A stretch of DNA of 64,000 nucleotides, taken from the NCBI RefSeq assembly GCF_014652575.1, contig NZ_BMZB01000003.1, positions 372,001 to 436,000 on the forward strand, written 5' to 3'. The stretch is from Asticcacaulis endophyticus. Its GTDB lineage: Bacteria > Pseudomonadota > Alphaproteobacteria > Caulobacterales > Caulobacteraceae. This document shows positions 16,230-25,721 of this stretch, piece after piece. Position 1 is the stretch's first letter, and each line of letters begins with the position of its first letter. The translations under genes and the position numbers were made by a program. The notes under the pieces are model-generated. The model was not told where the DNA came from, searched no databases, and saw only the letters and a list, made by a program, of their open reading frames with translations.

Positions 16230-17321
16230 ATGTCCTTTCAATCAATCATAAACAAAGGCCCGGCGGTCGCTTCAATGGTGGCCGCGATGGCCGCCCTTGG
16301 GGCTTGTGATGCGACGCCGACCCCTGAAGCCAATACGGCGGCCCGTGTCCTGACCTATCATGTTGGCGCTTCGCATGACACCGGCACCGCCTATGCCGGT
16401 ACGATCAGGGCCCGCGTTGAGCAAAATCTGGCGTTCCGGGTGGGCGGAAAGATCATTGAGCGCAAGGTCAATCTGGGTGAGCGGGTATCCCCTGGACAAC
16501 TCCTGATGCGGCTTGATCCGACCGATTACAGCGATGGCGTCTCGGCCGCCTCAGCCTCCGTCGCTGCGGCCCGAAGCGTCGCCGTCAGGGCTAATGCGAA
16601 CTATGAACGCCTGAACAGTCTGGCCGCCAGTGGCTCGGCCTCTGTCGATATGATCGAGCAGGCGCGCGCCGCAAAGGATTCGGCGGATGCCAACCTAAAG
16701 GCAGCCGAAGCCCAGTTATCCACCGTTAAAAACCAAAGAGCCTACACAGAATTGCGCGCCGATGTCGCCGGCGTAGTCGTGGAAATTCCGGGAGAAGCCG
16801 GACAAGTCATCGCCGCCGGACAACCGGTAATAAAAATTGCCCAAGCCGGTGCGCCCGAAGCGGTCGTGGGCCTGCCGGAAGCCGGTCATGACATAGGCGA
16901 AACTGCACAGATTACCGTCTTTGGCGCATCTGGTGCGGTCTATACCGGTCGCCTGCGTCAGGTATCCATGGCGGCCGATCCCTCTACACGCCTGTTTGAA
17001 GCCCGATATGTCCTTGATGCCTCCTTTACCGACGCCCCGTTGGGGTCAACTGTTCGCGTCACCCCAACAGGCGTAAAAACGTCCGCCCCTGCCCTTGATG
17101 TGCCGTTGTCGGCGCTGGTGGACAAGGGTCAGGGCACGAAGGTCTGGGTCATTGACCCCAAGGGCAAGGTTCACGCCAGACCCGTGACCGTCGCGCGGCT
17201 AAATGAGGAAACCGCCTCAATTGCCTCTGGTCTTAATCAGGGGGATGTCGTGGTGGCCGCCGGGGCGCAGTTACTCAACGAAGGTCAGGCCGTGCAGGCT
17301 ATTCGGGGAGGCAAACTGTGA
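16230..17321 (+). CDS. RND efflux periplasmic adaptor (membrane-fusion lipoprotein)
   Basis: A 363-residue adaptor linking an inner-membrane RND pump to an outer-membrane channel. It starts at MSFQSIINKG. The lipobox ALGAC predicts lipidation at C26. The order is barrel/lipoyl segment (VGGKIIERKVNLGERVSPGQ), helical hairpin rich in Ala (about residues 95-170), the second lipoyl half (LRADVAGVVVEIPGEAGQV), then the beta-barrel and membrane-proximal domains. An in-frame ATG at 16155 was rejected because it falls inside the first operator and gives no signal sequence. It overlaps the pump gene by four bases (GTGA). The three-gene operon is controlled by the divergent TetR protein. Confidence 0.93.
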   Translation: MSFQSIINKGPAVASMVAAMAALGACDATPTPEANTAARVLTYHVGASHDTGTAYAGTIRARVEQNLAFRVGGKIIERKVNLGERVSPGQLLMRLDPTDYSDGVSAASASVAAARSVAVRANANYERLNSLAASGSASVDMIEQARAAKDSADANLKAAEAQLSTVKNQRAYTELRADVAGVVVEIPGEAGQVIAAGQPVIKIAQAGAPEAVVGLPEAGHDIGETAQITVFGASGAVYTGRLRQVSMAADPSTRLFEARYVLDASFTDAPLGSTVRVTPTGVKTSAPALDVPLSALVDKGQGTKVWVIDPKGKVHARPVTVARLNEETASIASGLNQGDVVVAAGAQLLNEGQAVQAIRGGKL

Positions 17322-20300
17322 ACTTTCCCAACCTTTCCGCGCTGGCGGTGCGTGAACGCGCCGTCACGCTGTTTCTAATTCTTGCGGTACTGGCGGCGGG
17401 TACATTCGCCTTCATAAAACTGGGCCGGGCCGAAGACCCGCGCTTTACGGTTAAGGTCATGACGGTGACCGCCGTCTGGCCCGGCGCCACGGCCAAAGAG
17501 ATGGACGAAAATGTCGGCGATATTCTGGAGAAACGCCTTCAGGAACTGCAATATTACGACCGGGTCGAAACGACGGCTCAACCGGGTGTCTTGCAGGCCA
17601 AGGTCATCCTTAAGGATTCGACACCACCGTCCGCCGTGCCTGAACAATTCTATCAGGTACGCAAAAAACTGTCCGACGAAGCGCGAAACCTGCCCGGAGG
17701 CGTATACGGCCCGTTCTTTGATGACGAGTTCAGCGACGTCTATTTTTCGCTCTATGCCATTCAGGCAAAAGGCCTGACGAACCGCGAACTGGTGAAACAG
17801 GCGGAAACCCTGCGCCAGCAACTGCTTCAGGTTCCGGGCGTGCAAAAGGTCAGGATTTTGGGGGAACGCCCTCAGGCCATATTTGTTGAAATACCGCAGG
17901 CGAAACTGGCCACCCTTGGCGTCAATGCGCAGGACATCATGTCGACGCTGCGGGGACGCAATGAGGTCACACCCGCCGGTTCGGTGGGGATAACGGGACC
18001 AAGGATACAGATCCGGCTCGATTCCGGCCTGACCTCGCTTGAGGACGTCAGAAACGTCACCCTCAGCGTGCGCGGGCAATACCTGCGTCTGGGAGATTTC
18101 GCTGAGGTTCGCAGAGGCTACGCAGATCCGGCAACCTATGAAATCAATCATGCCGGTCAGCCCGCGGTCGTCCTTGGGCTGGTTATGGCCCCGCGCTATA
18201 ATGGCCTGACTCTGGGCAAGGCGCTCGAAAAGGAAGAAGAAGGCATGCGTGCCCAGCTTCCTTTGGGCCTGAGCTTCACCAAAATATCGGATCAGGCGAA
18301 GGTGATCCACCATTCGGTCGATGAGTTCATGATGAAGTTCATGGTGGCTCTGGGGGTCGTGATGCTGGTGTCTCTGGTGGCACTCGGTTTCCGGGTCGGC
18401 CTCGTGGTGGCCGCGGCGGTGCCGCTGACGCTCGCTATAGTGTTCGTCATCATGCTGCTCACCGGTCGGGACTTTGACCGGATCACGCTCGGCGCGCTGA
18501 TCATCTCTCTGGGGTTACTGGTCGATGATGCCATCATTGCCATCGAGATGATGGTCGTAAAGCTGGAAGAAGGCTACGACCGCGTCAAGGCCGCGACCTA
18601 CGCCTGGACCACGACTGCGGCCCCCATGCTGTCGGGGACGCTGGTGACCATACTCGGCTTCATTCCGGTCGGCTTTGCCCAGTCATCGGCCGGGGAATAT
18701 GCGGGCAATATCTTTTGGGTCGTGGGCTTTGCCCTGATTGCCTCATGGGTCGTCGCCGTCACCTTCACGCCTTATCTGGGGGTCGTGATGCTGCCGGATA
18801 TCAAGCCTAAACCCGGCCATCATTCCATGTACGACAGCAAAAACTATACAGCGTTCCGCAAGCTGGTCAGGCTGACCGTTGATCATCGGGTGCTGACAAT
18901 TGCTATTACGATCGGGCTGTTCCTGCTCTCAGGTGCCGGCATGATCGTGGTGAAGAAGCAGTTCTTCCCCAATTCCGATCGAACCGAGCTTACGGTAGAG
19001 GTCAAGATGCCCGTCGGTAGCGCCTTTGAGGCCACCAAGGCCGTTACGGCCCGTATCGAAGCCGATGTCATGAAACAACCCGAAGCGACCGATGTGTCCG
19101 CCTATCTGGGACAGGGGGCACCGCGTTTCTTCTTCTCCCTTAATCCCGAACTGCCTAACCCGGCCTACGCACAGGTGGTCATTCAGACAAAGGATGTCAA
19201 AGCACGTACCGCACTTAAGGCCCGTATCCAGAACTGGGCCCAAGAGGGGCGCTACCCTCAGGCGCGCGTGCGGGTGACCCAGTTCCTGTTCGGCCCGCCC
19301 GTGCCCTATCCTGTGCTGTTCCGCGTTATCGGCCCTGATCAGGCGGGCATTATGAAGATTGCCGAAGAGGTACGAAACGTCCTTCAGCAGGCCCCCAATA
19401 TCATAGATCCGCATCTCGACTGGGGCGAAAAAACGCCAATCATGCGCTATGTCATTGATGATGCCCGTCTGGCGCAACTCAATCTGACCCGTCAGGCTGT
19501 CGATGCCCAGTTACAGGGTCTGGTGTCCGGTGCGCCCGCCACGCAAATGCGCGACGGTACACGCACGGTGGATGTTGTGTTGAAAACGCCTGCCGGGGAA
19601 CGGCGCTCACCCTCTGATATTGCCGGGATGACCGTCACCAATACACTGGGGCAGGCCATTCCGCTGAGCGCCGTCGTCCATCAGGTGCCTGATACCGAAA
19701 GCCAGCAGATCAAGCGCTATGACCGCGACCTCTATGTCAGTGTTCAGGGTGATGTCCGCGAAGGCCTTCAGCCACCAGATGTCACCGCCGAACTGCTGCC
19801 AAGGCTTGACACCATCAAGGCTGCCCTGCCCGCGGGCTACCGGATTGACACCGGCGGTGCCGTCGAAGAAAGCGCCAAGGCCAATGTCGCCCTTGTCGCG
19901 GTTGTCCCGGTGATGATCCTTCTGACGCTGGTTGTGCTGATGATCCAGGTGCGCACCTTCTCAACCATGTGGATGGTGTTTGCGACCGCTCCGCTGGGCC
20001 TTGTCGGCGCGGTGCCTGCCATGTTGCTGTTCAACCAGCCCTTTGGCTTCAATGCCATTCTGGCACTCGTCGGTCTGTCGGGCATACTGATGCGCAATAC
20101 GCTCATCCTTGTGCAGCAGATAAGCGACAACATAAGGGACGGTGCGACCGATTATGACGCGATTGTCGAAGCCACGGTCAGACGGGCCAGACCGGTCATA
20201 CTGACGGCAGCGGCCGCCATGCTGGCCTTCATTCCCCTCACCCAGTCCGTGTTCTGGGGGGCTCTGGCCTTCGTCCTGATCGGCGGAGTCGGTGTGGGTA

Positions 20301-20386
20301 CCGTCCTCACACTGGTCTTCCTACCCGCCCTCTATTCGTTCTGGTTTAATGTCCGCAAGCCGCAAGGTGATCTGAAAAATGCGTAA
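17318..20386 (+). CDS. RND-family multidrug efflux pump, inner-membrane subunit
   Basis: A 1022-residue HAE-type RND transporter that exports drugs or metabolites in exchange for protons. It starts with GTG inside the stop of the adaptor gene. The first helix is followed by a large periplasmic loop (about residues 35-335), six helices, a second loop (about 550-865) and the last helices. The proton-relay aspartates are in ISLGLLVDDAIIAIE (D403, D404). DPRFTVKVMTVTAVWPGA near the N-terminus is typical of the branch that includes single-gene efflux pumps of Pseudomonas and Vibrio. Length is normal and no disruption is seen. The next gene is its outer-membrane channel, overlapping by eight bases. 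Confidence 0.96.
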   Translation: MNFPNLSALAVRERAVTLFLILAVLAAGTFAFIKLGRAEDPRFTVKVMTVTAVWPGATAKEMDENVGDILEKRLQELQYYDRVETTAQPGVLQAKVILKDSTPPSAVPEQFYQVRKKLSDEARNLPGGVYGPFFDDEFSDVYFSLYAIQAKGLTNRELVKQAETLRQQLLQVPGVQKVRILGERPQAIFVEIPQAKLATLGVNAQDIMSTLRGRNEVTPAGSVGITGPRIQIRLDSGLTSLEDVRNVTLSVRGQYLRLGDFAEVRRGYADPATYEINHAGQPAVVLGLVMAPRYNGLTLGKALEKEEEGMRAQLPLGLSFTKISDQAKVIHHSVDEFMMKFMVALGVVMLVSLVALGFRVGLVVAAAVPLTLAIVFVIMLLTGRDFDRITLGALIISLGLLVDDAIIAIEMMVVKLEEGYDRVKAATYAWTTTAAPMLSGTLVTILGFIPVGFAQSSAGEYAGNIFWVVGFALIASWVVAVTFTPYLGVVMLPDIKPKPGHHSMYDSKNYTAFRKLVRLTVDHRVLTIAITIGLFLLSGAGMIVVKKQFFPNSDRTELTVEVKMPVGSAFEATKAVTARIEADVMKQPEATDVSAYLGQGAPRFFFSLNPELPNPAYAQVVIQTKDVKARTALKARIQNWAQEGRYPQARVRVTQFLFGPPVPYPVLFRVIGPDQAGIMKIAEEVRNVLQQAPNIIDPHLDWGEKTPIMRYVIDDARLAQLNLTRQAVDAQLQGLVSGAPATQMRDGTRTVDVVLKTPAGERRSPSDIAGMTVTNTLGQAIPLSAVVHQVPDTESQQIKRYDRDLYVSVQGDVREGLQPPDVTAELLPRLDTIKAALPAGYRIDTGGAVEESAKANVALVAVVPVMILLTLVVLMIQVRTFSTMWMVFATAPLGLVGAVPAMLLFNQPFGFNAILALVGLSGILMRNTLILVQQISDNIRDGATDYDAIVEATVRRARPVILTAAAAMLAFIPLTQSVFWGALAFVLIGGVGVGTVLTLVFLPALYSFWFNVRKPQGDLKNA

Positions 20387-21722
20387 TTATCTTATGCTTG
20401 TGCCTGTGTTGGGCCTGCTGAGCGCCTGCTCGACACCCACCGCTCATCTACCTTCGGCTCCGTTACCGGCCACATGGCCGGTAACTCAGGCCCCCGCCTA
20501 TGTGAATAAGGTATGGTGGACGCAAGGCAGTGATGAGGTCCTCCTGAATTTGCTGGCAACGGCTGATCAGCAAAGCCATGACATCAGGATGGCTACGGCT
20601 CGCCTTCAGGAGGCACGTGCGGCCCATACCACAGTGCGATCACTGCTATTTCCGGACATCGCCGCCGCGGGCGTGGTCCAGCGCGGGGATGTCGGCCTGA
20701 CCTATGGGAACCGGACGATCAATATCGCCCAGGGTGAGTTGAACGCCAGTTACGACCTTGATCTCTTCGGGGGCCTGAAAGCCCGATCCAAGGCCGCCAA
20801 AGCGGGTGCCGCCAGCGCCGAGGCCTCACTGGAAGACTTCAAAGGCGCCGTTCGTCTCGAAGTCATTGCCACCTATATAGGCTTGCGTCAGTGCCAGCAA
20901 AATCTCGCCAGCCTTCAGGTGACCGCGACGTCGGCACATGAGATTTCCGCCAGCCTGCGCGACCAGTGGCAAAAAGGGCTAATTACCGAAGGGAGTTGGC
21001 ACACGGCGGATAGTGAGGCCCGTGCAGCCGACACCGGCATCAGTCGGCTCACCGACGCCTGCGAGCAATATATCAATGTGCTCAGCGTCCTGACGGGTGA
21101 CGATGAGATGGCCCTGCGCGCATCCCTATCGAGCGTAGGGAAAGTGCCGGCATTGCGTCATGCCGAGGCGGTCAACACGCCATTGGCCATCTTACGCGAC
21201 CGCCCGGATATGCGCATGGCCGAATCCAACCTTACAGCGGCCCGCGCATCAACACGCTCAGCTCAGGCCGCGCTGTTTCCCAATCTGTCGATAGGGGCCT
21301 TCTTCGGCAGTCAGGATACCAGCGTTGGGCCATCAGTTGACGTGTGGAATACCGCCGCAACCGTTTACTGGCCCCTGCTCAATTTTGGCCGCATCAAGGG
21401 CCAGATTAACGCCGCCTCCGCCAGAGAGGTTCAGGCCTATGAGGGCTATCGCCTGACGGCCATCGCCTCGCTTGCAGATGTGCGAACCAAATGGGTCGCT
21501 ACCGAACAGGCCGAGCATCGCGTTACACTGGCATCTGCAGATCTGGAGGCCGCAGCACACCGTCACGACGAGGCGGATCGTCAGTACAGGGCAGGCCTGA
21601 TACCCAGAACCGCATGGCAGGCTTCCGCCATCCAACTTGAGAGCGCCCGCCGCGCCCTCATCGATGCCGAGGCGGACCGCTCAATGAAAGCGGCGGCGCT
21701 TTACCGCGCACAGGGCCTGTGA
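20379..21722 (+). CDS. TolC/NodT-family outer-membrane efflux lipoprotein
   Basis: A 447-residue outer-membrane factor that forms the exit duct for the RND pump. The signal sequence MRNYLMLVPVLGLLSAC carries a lipobox (C17). Two repeated helical/strand halves are visible: ASYDLDLFGGLKARSKAA in the first, and RPDMRMAESNLTAARAS with YWPLLNFGRIKGQINAA in the second, both typical of NodT-type channels. The start overlaps the pump gene by eight bases, so translation is coupled. It completes the tripartite system. Confidence 0.94.
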   Translation: MRNYLMLVPVLGLLSACSTPTAHLPSAPLPATWPVTQAPAYVNKVWWTQGSDEVLLNLLATADQQSHDIRMATARLQEARAAHTTVRSLLFPDIAAAGVVQRGDVGLTYGNRTINIAQGELNASYDLDLFGGLKARSKAAKAGAASAEASLEDFKGAVRLEVIATYIGLRQCQQNLASLQVTATSAHEISASLRDQWQKGLITEGSWHTADSEARAADTGISRLTDACEQYINVLSVLTGDDEMALRASLSSVGKVPALRHAEAVNTPLAILRDRPDMRMAESNLTAARASTRSAQAALFPNLSIGAFFGSQDTSVGPSVDVWNTAATVYWPLLNFGRIKGQINAASAREVQAYEGYRLTAIASLADVRTKWVATEQAEHRVTLASADLEAAAHRHDEADRQYRAGLIPRTAWQASAIQLESARRALIDAEADRSMKAAALYRAQGL

Positions 21723-21755
21723 CACCAAAAAATTGTTAAAATTAGGAGCATCTAC

Positions 21756-22107
21756 ATGTCTAAGGACAAGGTTATCGTCATTACAGGGGCGTCGTCAGGG
21801 ATCGGTGAAGCCACCGCGCGCCTCCTGGCCCAAGAGGGGTTTCGAGTATTTGCGGGTGCGCGCCGTGCGCCGCTCGCCCCTTTGGTCCCAAACCTTGAGT
21901 TTGGCGTACTCGACGTCACCAATGACGCATCAGTGGCCGGCTTCATTGATTGGGTTCTGGCCGAGGCGGGCAAAATAGACGTTTTGATCAACAATGCCGG
22001 GGTCTCATTGGCTGGACCTGTTCGATACGAATGTTTTTGGCCCGCTGCGGATGATACGCGCCGCCCTCCCGTCCAGGCGTCGCCCAATTCTGCGAGTCAA
22101 AGGCTAG
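21756..22107 (+). pseudogene. Broken short-chain dehydrogenase/reductase (SDR) gene
   Basis: The first ~90 codons are a good classical SDR: the TGASSGIGEATARLL cofactor motif, then VLINNAGVSLAGP. An AGGAG site lies a few bases upstream of the start. After AGP the reading frame leaves the family. The expected continuation LFDTNVFGPLRMIRAALP is present but in another frame, reached by a deletion of roughly a dozen codons that is not a multiple of three. That second frame stops at 22105-22107, soon after ALPSRRR. The catalytic Tyr-x-x-x-Lys half of the gene is gone. The original frame remains open to 22151 but encodes no family sequence. It follows the efflux operon by 33 bp. Confidence 0.85.
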
Positions 22108-22851
22108 GCCGTCTAACAAATCCAGGCTGCATACGGTCAAAATTTTCGTAAATGAGAAAAATTTAAACGCGCCAATTTTCAAATCCTGCGAGAAAAATGG
22201 CGCGACAGCAATTAGGAGTCGAACAAATATTTCATAACAATTTCAACTGGATAACAAAATCCAGAAATATACTGCCGCAAAAAAAAGCGCGAATTATCGA
22301 ACTTTTTAAATCATTGAAATAATTGAAAAATGCAGGGAAAAGTACCCGAAACTGAAAATTGGCTGAGATTTGCGCGTGAGTTTAGAACACTTTGCTTAAC
22401 CCCAGACAGAATTCTTAAAGCACAATTGGAGGCAATAAGGCGCGATGAATTCGGCTGGTTGCGTCGAACAGGTAAATAGGCGCACAACTCATCTTTATCA
22501 TGCTATAGATCATCTCCATTAATTCCATTTTGCGAGAAATAAACTGCGATATATATTCACCCCATTTATACGGAGGTATATCGCAGTGCCCCTTACGGTC
22601 TCGCAAAGTTCCGACTCGCGCCCAAAGGAGACATTGCGCGCTCGAGCACGCCAAGTGTCCTTTAGCGGACATTGGGCTGCTGTGTGAGGCTTTCCAACAT
22701 AAAACGTAACTGACGTGACTACGTCTTACATAATCGAGTCAACAAAGTTGCGGTGCGTGCGACGTATCTAACTAATGGATATAGCCGCAGGCGGTGCCTT
22801 CACTCTGTCCAGTGAACGTCTGCACCCAAAGTCAAATACCCCATAGTTCCA
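22108..22851. other. AT-rich non-coding stretch after the broken SDR gene
   Basis: About 740 bp with no supported gene. 22150-22560 is markedly more AT-rich than the surroundings. Around 22580-22690 are short GC-rich motifs: the 16-bp repeat at 22618-22633 and AGCGGACATTGGG at about 22664, with TGTCC just before it able to form a small hairpin. Similar words recur at 36582-36640 next to the integrase remnant, suggesting a decayed insertion junction. Confidence 0.6.
22618..22633. repeat. 16-bp repeat copy 2 (right edge of efflux block)
   Basis: Exact second copy of GCGCCCAAAGGAGACA (first at 13051-13066), direct orientation. The copies enclose the MFS/LysR pair, the TetR/RND operon and the SDR remnant. 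A single 16-mer repeat can arise by chance in 64 kb, so this is suggestive only. Confidence 0.55.
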
Positions 22852-24045
22852 CTATTTTACCGGCAACGTACCTGCCGTATCCCCGGAAAAGAATGACCAA
22901 TCCTTTGGCAGGATATTAGTCGCTGCGGCATGTTCGGCCTTGATGCCGGGGGCGGCCAGACCGTTTGCAAAGCGTACGGTCAATACACCCGCACCCCCGA
23001 CAACCAGGGTACCGCCTTCACCGCCGGTAATATGGCCTTTGGCATCGACCGAGATCGTGCGCCCCCCAGCGCCGGTCAGGTTGTAGGCTGAATAGCCGCC
23101 CACCATCGATACCGTTGTGACCTTACCGTCACCGCCCGATAGCTGTTTAGCCAGCGCCTCACCCAGTGAGAATGATCCTGATTCTGCGGCAATGGCAGGA
23201 TAGAATTTCTGGTTGTCGGTCGCGGTACAATCCCAGGCGATCACGTCTGTGCCGTTGCGCGTCAGGAAGGCAAAGATATCGCCGCAGACATCGACTCGGT
23301 TGCGCAAGGTGCCTTCCGCGGTCAGAGTCCAGTCCTGCTCAGGGACGTTTGCGCACGCCTTAACCACCAGCGCTTCTCCTTTGATCGATGACGCCAGACA
23401 TTTATCGCCCTGCACGATCTGTCCGCTGGCACCGCTGCGGAAGCGGAAGTCCTGAGCCGGTTTACGCTCGCATGTCTCGATCGTCACGGTGGAGCGCCCG
23501 GTGACATTCAAACAGCGCCCCTGTACGTAATAGGTCGCCAGAACCGGCTGGCCGGTGATTGGAGGAATGGACGCCGCCGCCTGCTGAAGGGCTGGTGCGG
23601 CAACCTTGACGTTGGTTGCAAAGAATTTCTGATTGTCGGTAGCGGTACAGTCCCAGGCGATGACCGCCGTGCCGGCATCCTTACGGAAATTGAGGATATC
23701 CGCGCACAGGCCACTATCGCTGCGCAGGGTGGCGTCTTCCGCAAAGCTCCATTTCTGGTCATCGCCTTCGCCGCACGCCTTGGCCACCAGCGGCTGGCCG
23801 CGCGTCGCTGCCGACAAGCACTGATCGCCCTGATGCAGACGGCCTGTGGCATCATCATAGCGGAGAAGTTGTGCCCCTTGCGCGTTGCATTTATTGATGA
23901 TCAGCGATCCGTCGGCGCGGGCCTCAAGGCACTGACCGTCGGCGAATTTACTACTGATCGACATTTGCGGCGTAGCGGCCTGAGCGGGCGTCACCGACAT
24001 AAACGCTGCCGCCAGAAACCCAAGACCTGCTGTAAAGATTTTCAT
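22852..24045 (-). CDS. Exported protein with two ricin-type (R-type) beta-trefoil lectin domains
   Basis: A 397-residue secreted or periplasmic protein. The signal peptide is MKIFTAGLGFLAAAFMSVTP with AQA cleavage; the start was placed there (24045) rather than 13 codons upstream. Two ricin-B-like domains (about residues 25-145 and 165-285) each end with a near-identical block VIAWDCTATDNQKF, a QxW-type repeat. The copies are also similar in DNA (23202-23242 and 23622-23662, about three mismatches), marking an internal duplication of 140 codons. The last ~100 residues are Gly-rich with no recognised fold. It follows the exported GH51 arabinofuranosidase gene and probably binds arabinan or galactan side chains. 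No catalytic module is seen. Confidence 0.85.
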   Translation of the reverse strand: MKIFTAGLGFLAAAFMSVTPAQAATPQMSISSKFADGQCLEARADGSLIINKCNAQGAQLLRYDDATGRLHQGDQCLSAATRGQPLVAKACGEGDDQKWSFAEDATLRSDSGLCADILNFRKDAGTAVIAWDCTATDNQKFFATNVKVAAPALQQAAASIPPITGQPVLATYYVQGRCLNVTGRSTVTIETCERKPAQDFRFRSGASGQIVQGDKCLASSIKGEALVVKACANVPEQDWTLTAEGTLRNRVDVCGDIFAFLTRNGTDVIAWDCTATDNQKFYPAIAAESGSFSLGEALAKQLSGGDGKVTTVSMVGGYSAYNLTGAGGRTISVDAKGHITGGEGGTLVVGGAGVLTVRFANGLAAPGIKAEHAAATNILPKDWSFFSGDTAGTLPVK

Positions 24046-24063
24046 GATATTGCTCCCGGTGTG

Positions 24064-24096
24064 AGCGGTGCCTGCATGAGGCACCGCTTCTTTTTT
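24064..24096 (+). other. Hairpin with plus-strand T tract between GH51 and lectin genes
   Basis: AGCGGTGCCT (24064-24073) pairs perfectly with AGGCACCGCT (24079-24088). A TTTTTT run follows at 24091-24096 on the plus strand. The flanking genes run on the minus strand, where the stem is not followed by a T tract. It could block antisense transcription or protect mRNA ends between the two genes. Confidence 0.6.
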
Positions 24097-24110
24097 GTTG
24101 CGTTTGCGTT

Positions 24111-25691
24111 TTAACGAAATTCGACCACGGTCACCGATTTCGGCGCCAGTTTCAGCACCAGCCCGGAACCCGACGCCTTAGCTTCATACGATTTCAGGGT
24201 TACCGTATTGGGCTTGTCGAAGGTGTTGTGGGCATCGATCCGGTCACCCGTCAACACCCGGCCCACCGCGGATTTAGCCTTAAAGCCCATCGTCGACGTA
24301 TTGACCTCAGCCGGACGGTTCGGATCGAGATTAACCACCGCCAACCAGATCTTGCCATCCTTACCTTTGGCCGCAGATACATCAACAGCCGGCAGGGAGA
24401 TATCACCGACCGTATATTTGGCCGAATTGAGCATCACCGGAATGTGGGTCGCGCCCATGAACGGCTTATAGAGATCAAAGACGTGGTAAGTCGGCGTCAG
24501 GATCATCTTGTCCTTGTCAGTCAGGATAACGGCCTGAAGCACATTCACAGTCTGGGCCAGATTGGCCATCTTCACCCGGTCGGTATATTTGTGGAAAATG
24601 TTGAAATGCAGCGCCGCCACCAGACCATCGCGCAGTGAGTTCTGCTGATAGAGGAAGCCCGGATTTTTCAGATCATCAGTCTTATACCAGGTGCCCCATT
24701 CATCGACATAAAGAGCGACTTTTTTCTCAGGATCGTACTTGTCCATAATGGCCGAATGTTTCTGAACCAGCTCCTCCATGTAGAAGGCTTCTTTCAAAAC
24801 CACGGCCCAACCCGCCTCATCAAAGCCGGTTGACGGACGCGATGGCGGCCAGTTCAGACCCGCCGAGGTGTAGTAGTGTAGCGACAAGGCATGTGTGTTG
24901 TTATTCTTCATCTTCATGGACACTTCGGTCCAGTTGAAGTCAGCCACATTGGCCCCCGACATGACCTTGACCATGCGCGTTTCCGGCGTTTTCTGATCCG
25001 GGTGATAATTGTCTGAGAAGGTGGCAAACTGCTTGAACAGATTGGCTGAATGTTCCGGCGTCATATCCCCGCCACAGCCCCAGGTCTCATTACCAACACC
25101 GAAATATTCGACCTTCCATGGCGCCTCTCGACCATTCTGGCGACGCAGTTTTGCCATTTGGGAATTATCGCTGGCCGTCATATATTCCAGCCACTGCGAC
25201 ATTTCCTTAGGGGAGCCCGTGCCAACATTGCCGGCGATATAGACCTTACTGCCGATCTGTTCGGCAAAGTCCATAAACTCGTGGGTGCCAAAGGCGTTGG
25301 ATTCTTCGACCCCACCCCAGATGGTGTTGATGGTCACCGGGCGCTTATCACGCGGGCCGATACCGTCCATCCAGTGATAGCGGTCGGCAAAACAGCCACC
25401 CGGCCAACGAATGACCGGCACGTTCAGGTGCTTAAGCGCCCCCACCACGTCATTGCGGATACCGCGCGTATTGGGGATTTTGGAATCCTCACCAACCCAG
25501 ACCCCCTCATAGACCATGCGCCCCAGATGCTCGGCAAAATGACCGTAGATTTCCGGCGGAATAACCTTGCCAGATTTGGCGGTATCGATCGTCAGATCAG
25601 CCTTGATCGCCGTTTGCGTCAGCGCAGGGGCGGCCATCAGGGTTGTAGCAAGCGCCACCCCCGTCATCAGGGTTTTCAGTCCGGTTAGCAT
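24111..25691 (-). CDS. Exported GH51 alpha-L-arabinofuranosidase
   Basis: A 526-residue retaining glycosidase that removes terminal arabinofuranose from arabinan, arabinoxylan or oligosaccharides. The signal peptide is MLTGLKTLMTGVALATTLMA with cleavage near ALTQT, so it acts in the periplasm or outside. The (beta/alpha)8 domain carries the acid/base Glu in VGNETWGCGG (E202) and the nucleophile Glu in LYVDEWGTWY (E331). VIRWPGGCFADRYHW is the conserved subsite segment. The last ~100 residues form the usual beta-sandwich. It sits between the GntR gene and the lectin gene. A second, signal-less GH51 is encoded at 30743-32257, so the locus has one enzyme per compartment. Confidence 0.95.
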   Translation of the reverse strand: MLTGLKTLMTGVALATTLMAAPALTQTAIKADLTIDTAKSGKVIPPEIYGHFAEHLGRMVYEGVWVGEDSKIPNTRGIRNDVVGALKHLNVPVIRWPGGCFADRYHWMDGIGPRDKRPVTINTIWGGVEESNAFGTHEFMDFAEQIGSKVYIAGNVGTGSPKEMSQWLEYMTASDNSQMAKLRRQNGREAPWKVEYFGVGNETWGCGGDMTPEHSANLFKQFATFSDNYHPDQKTPETRMVKVMSGANVADFNWTEVSMKMKNNNTHALSLHYYTSAGLNWPPSRPSTGFDEAGWAVVLKEAFYMEELVQKHSAIMDKYDPEKKVALYVDEWGTWYKTDDLKNPGFLYQQNSLRDGLVAALHFNIFHKYTDRVKMANLAQTVNVLQAVILTDKDKMILTPTYHVFDLYKPFMGATHIPVMLNSAKYTVGDISLPAVDVSAAKGKDGKIWLAVVNLDPNRPAEVNTSTMGFKAKSAVGRVLTGDRIDAHNTFDKPNTVTLKSYEAKASGSGLVLKLAPKSVTVVEFR

Positions 25692-25721
25692 TATGGGTTC
25701 CTCTTCATTTAACTCTGCGTC

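Noticed and set aside
22415-22672. An 85-codon minus-strand open frame in the AT-rich gap
   Set aside because: No family resemblance and it crosses the repeat-like words. It looks like chance in decayed DNA.
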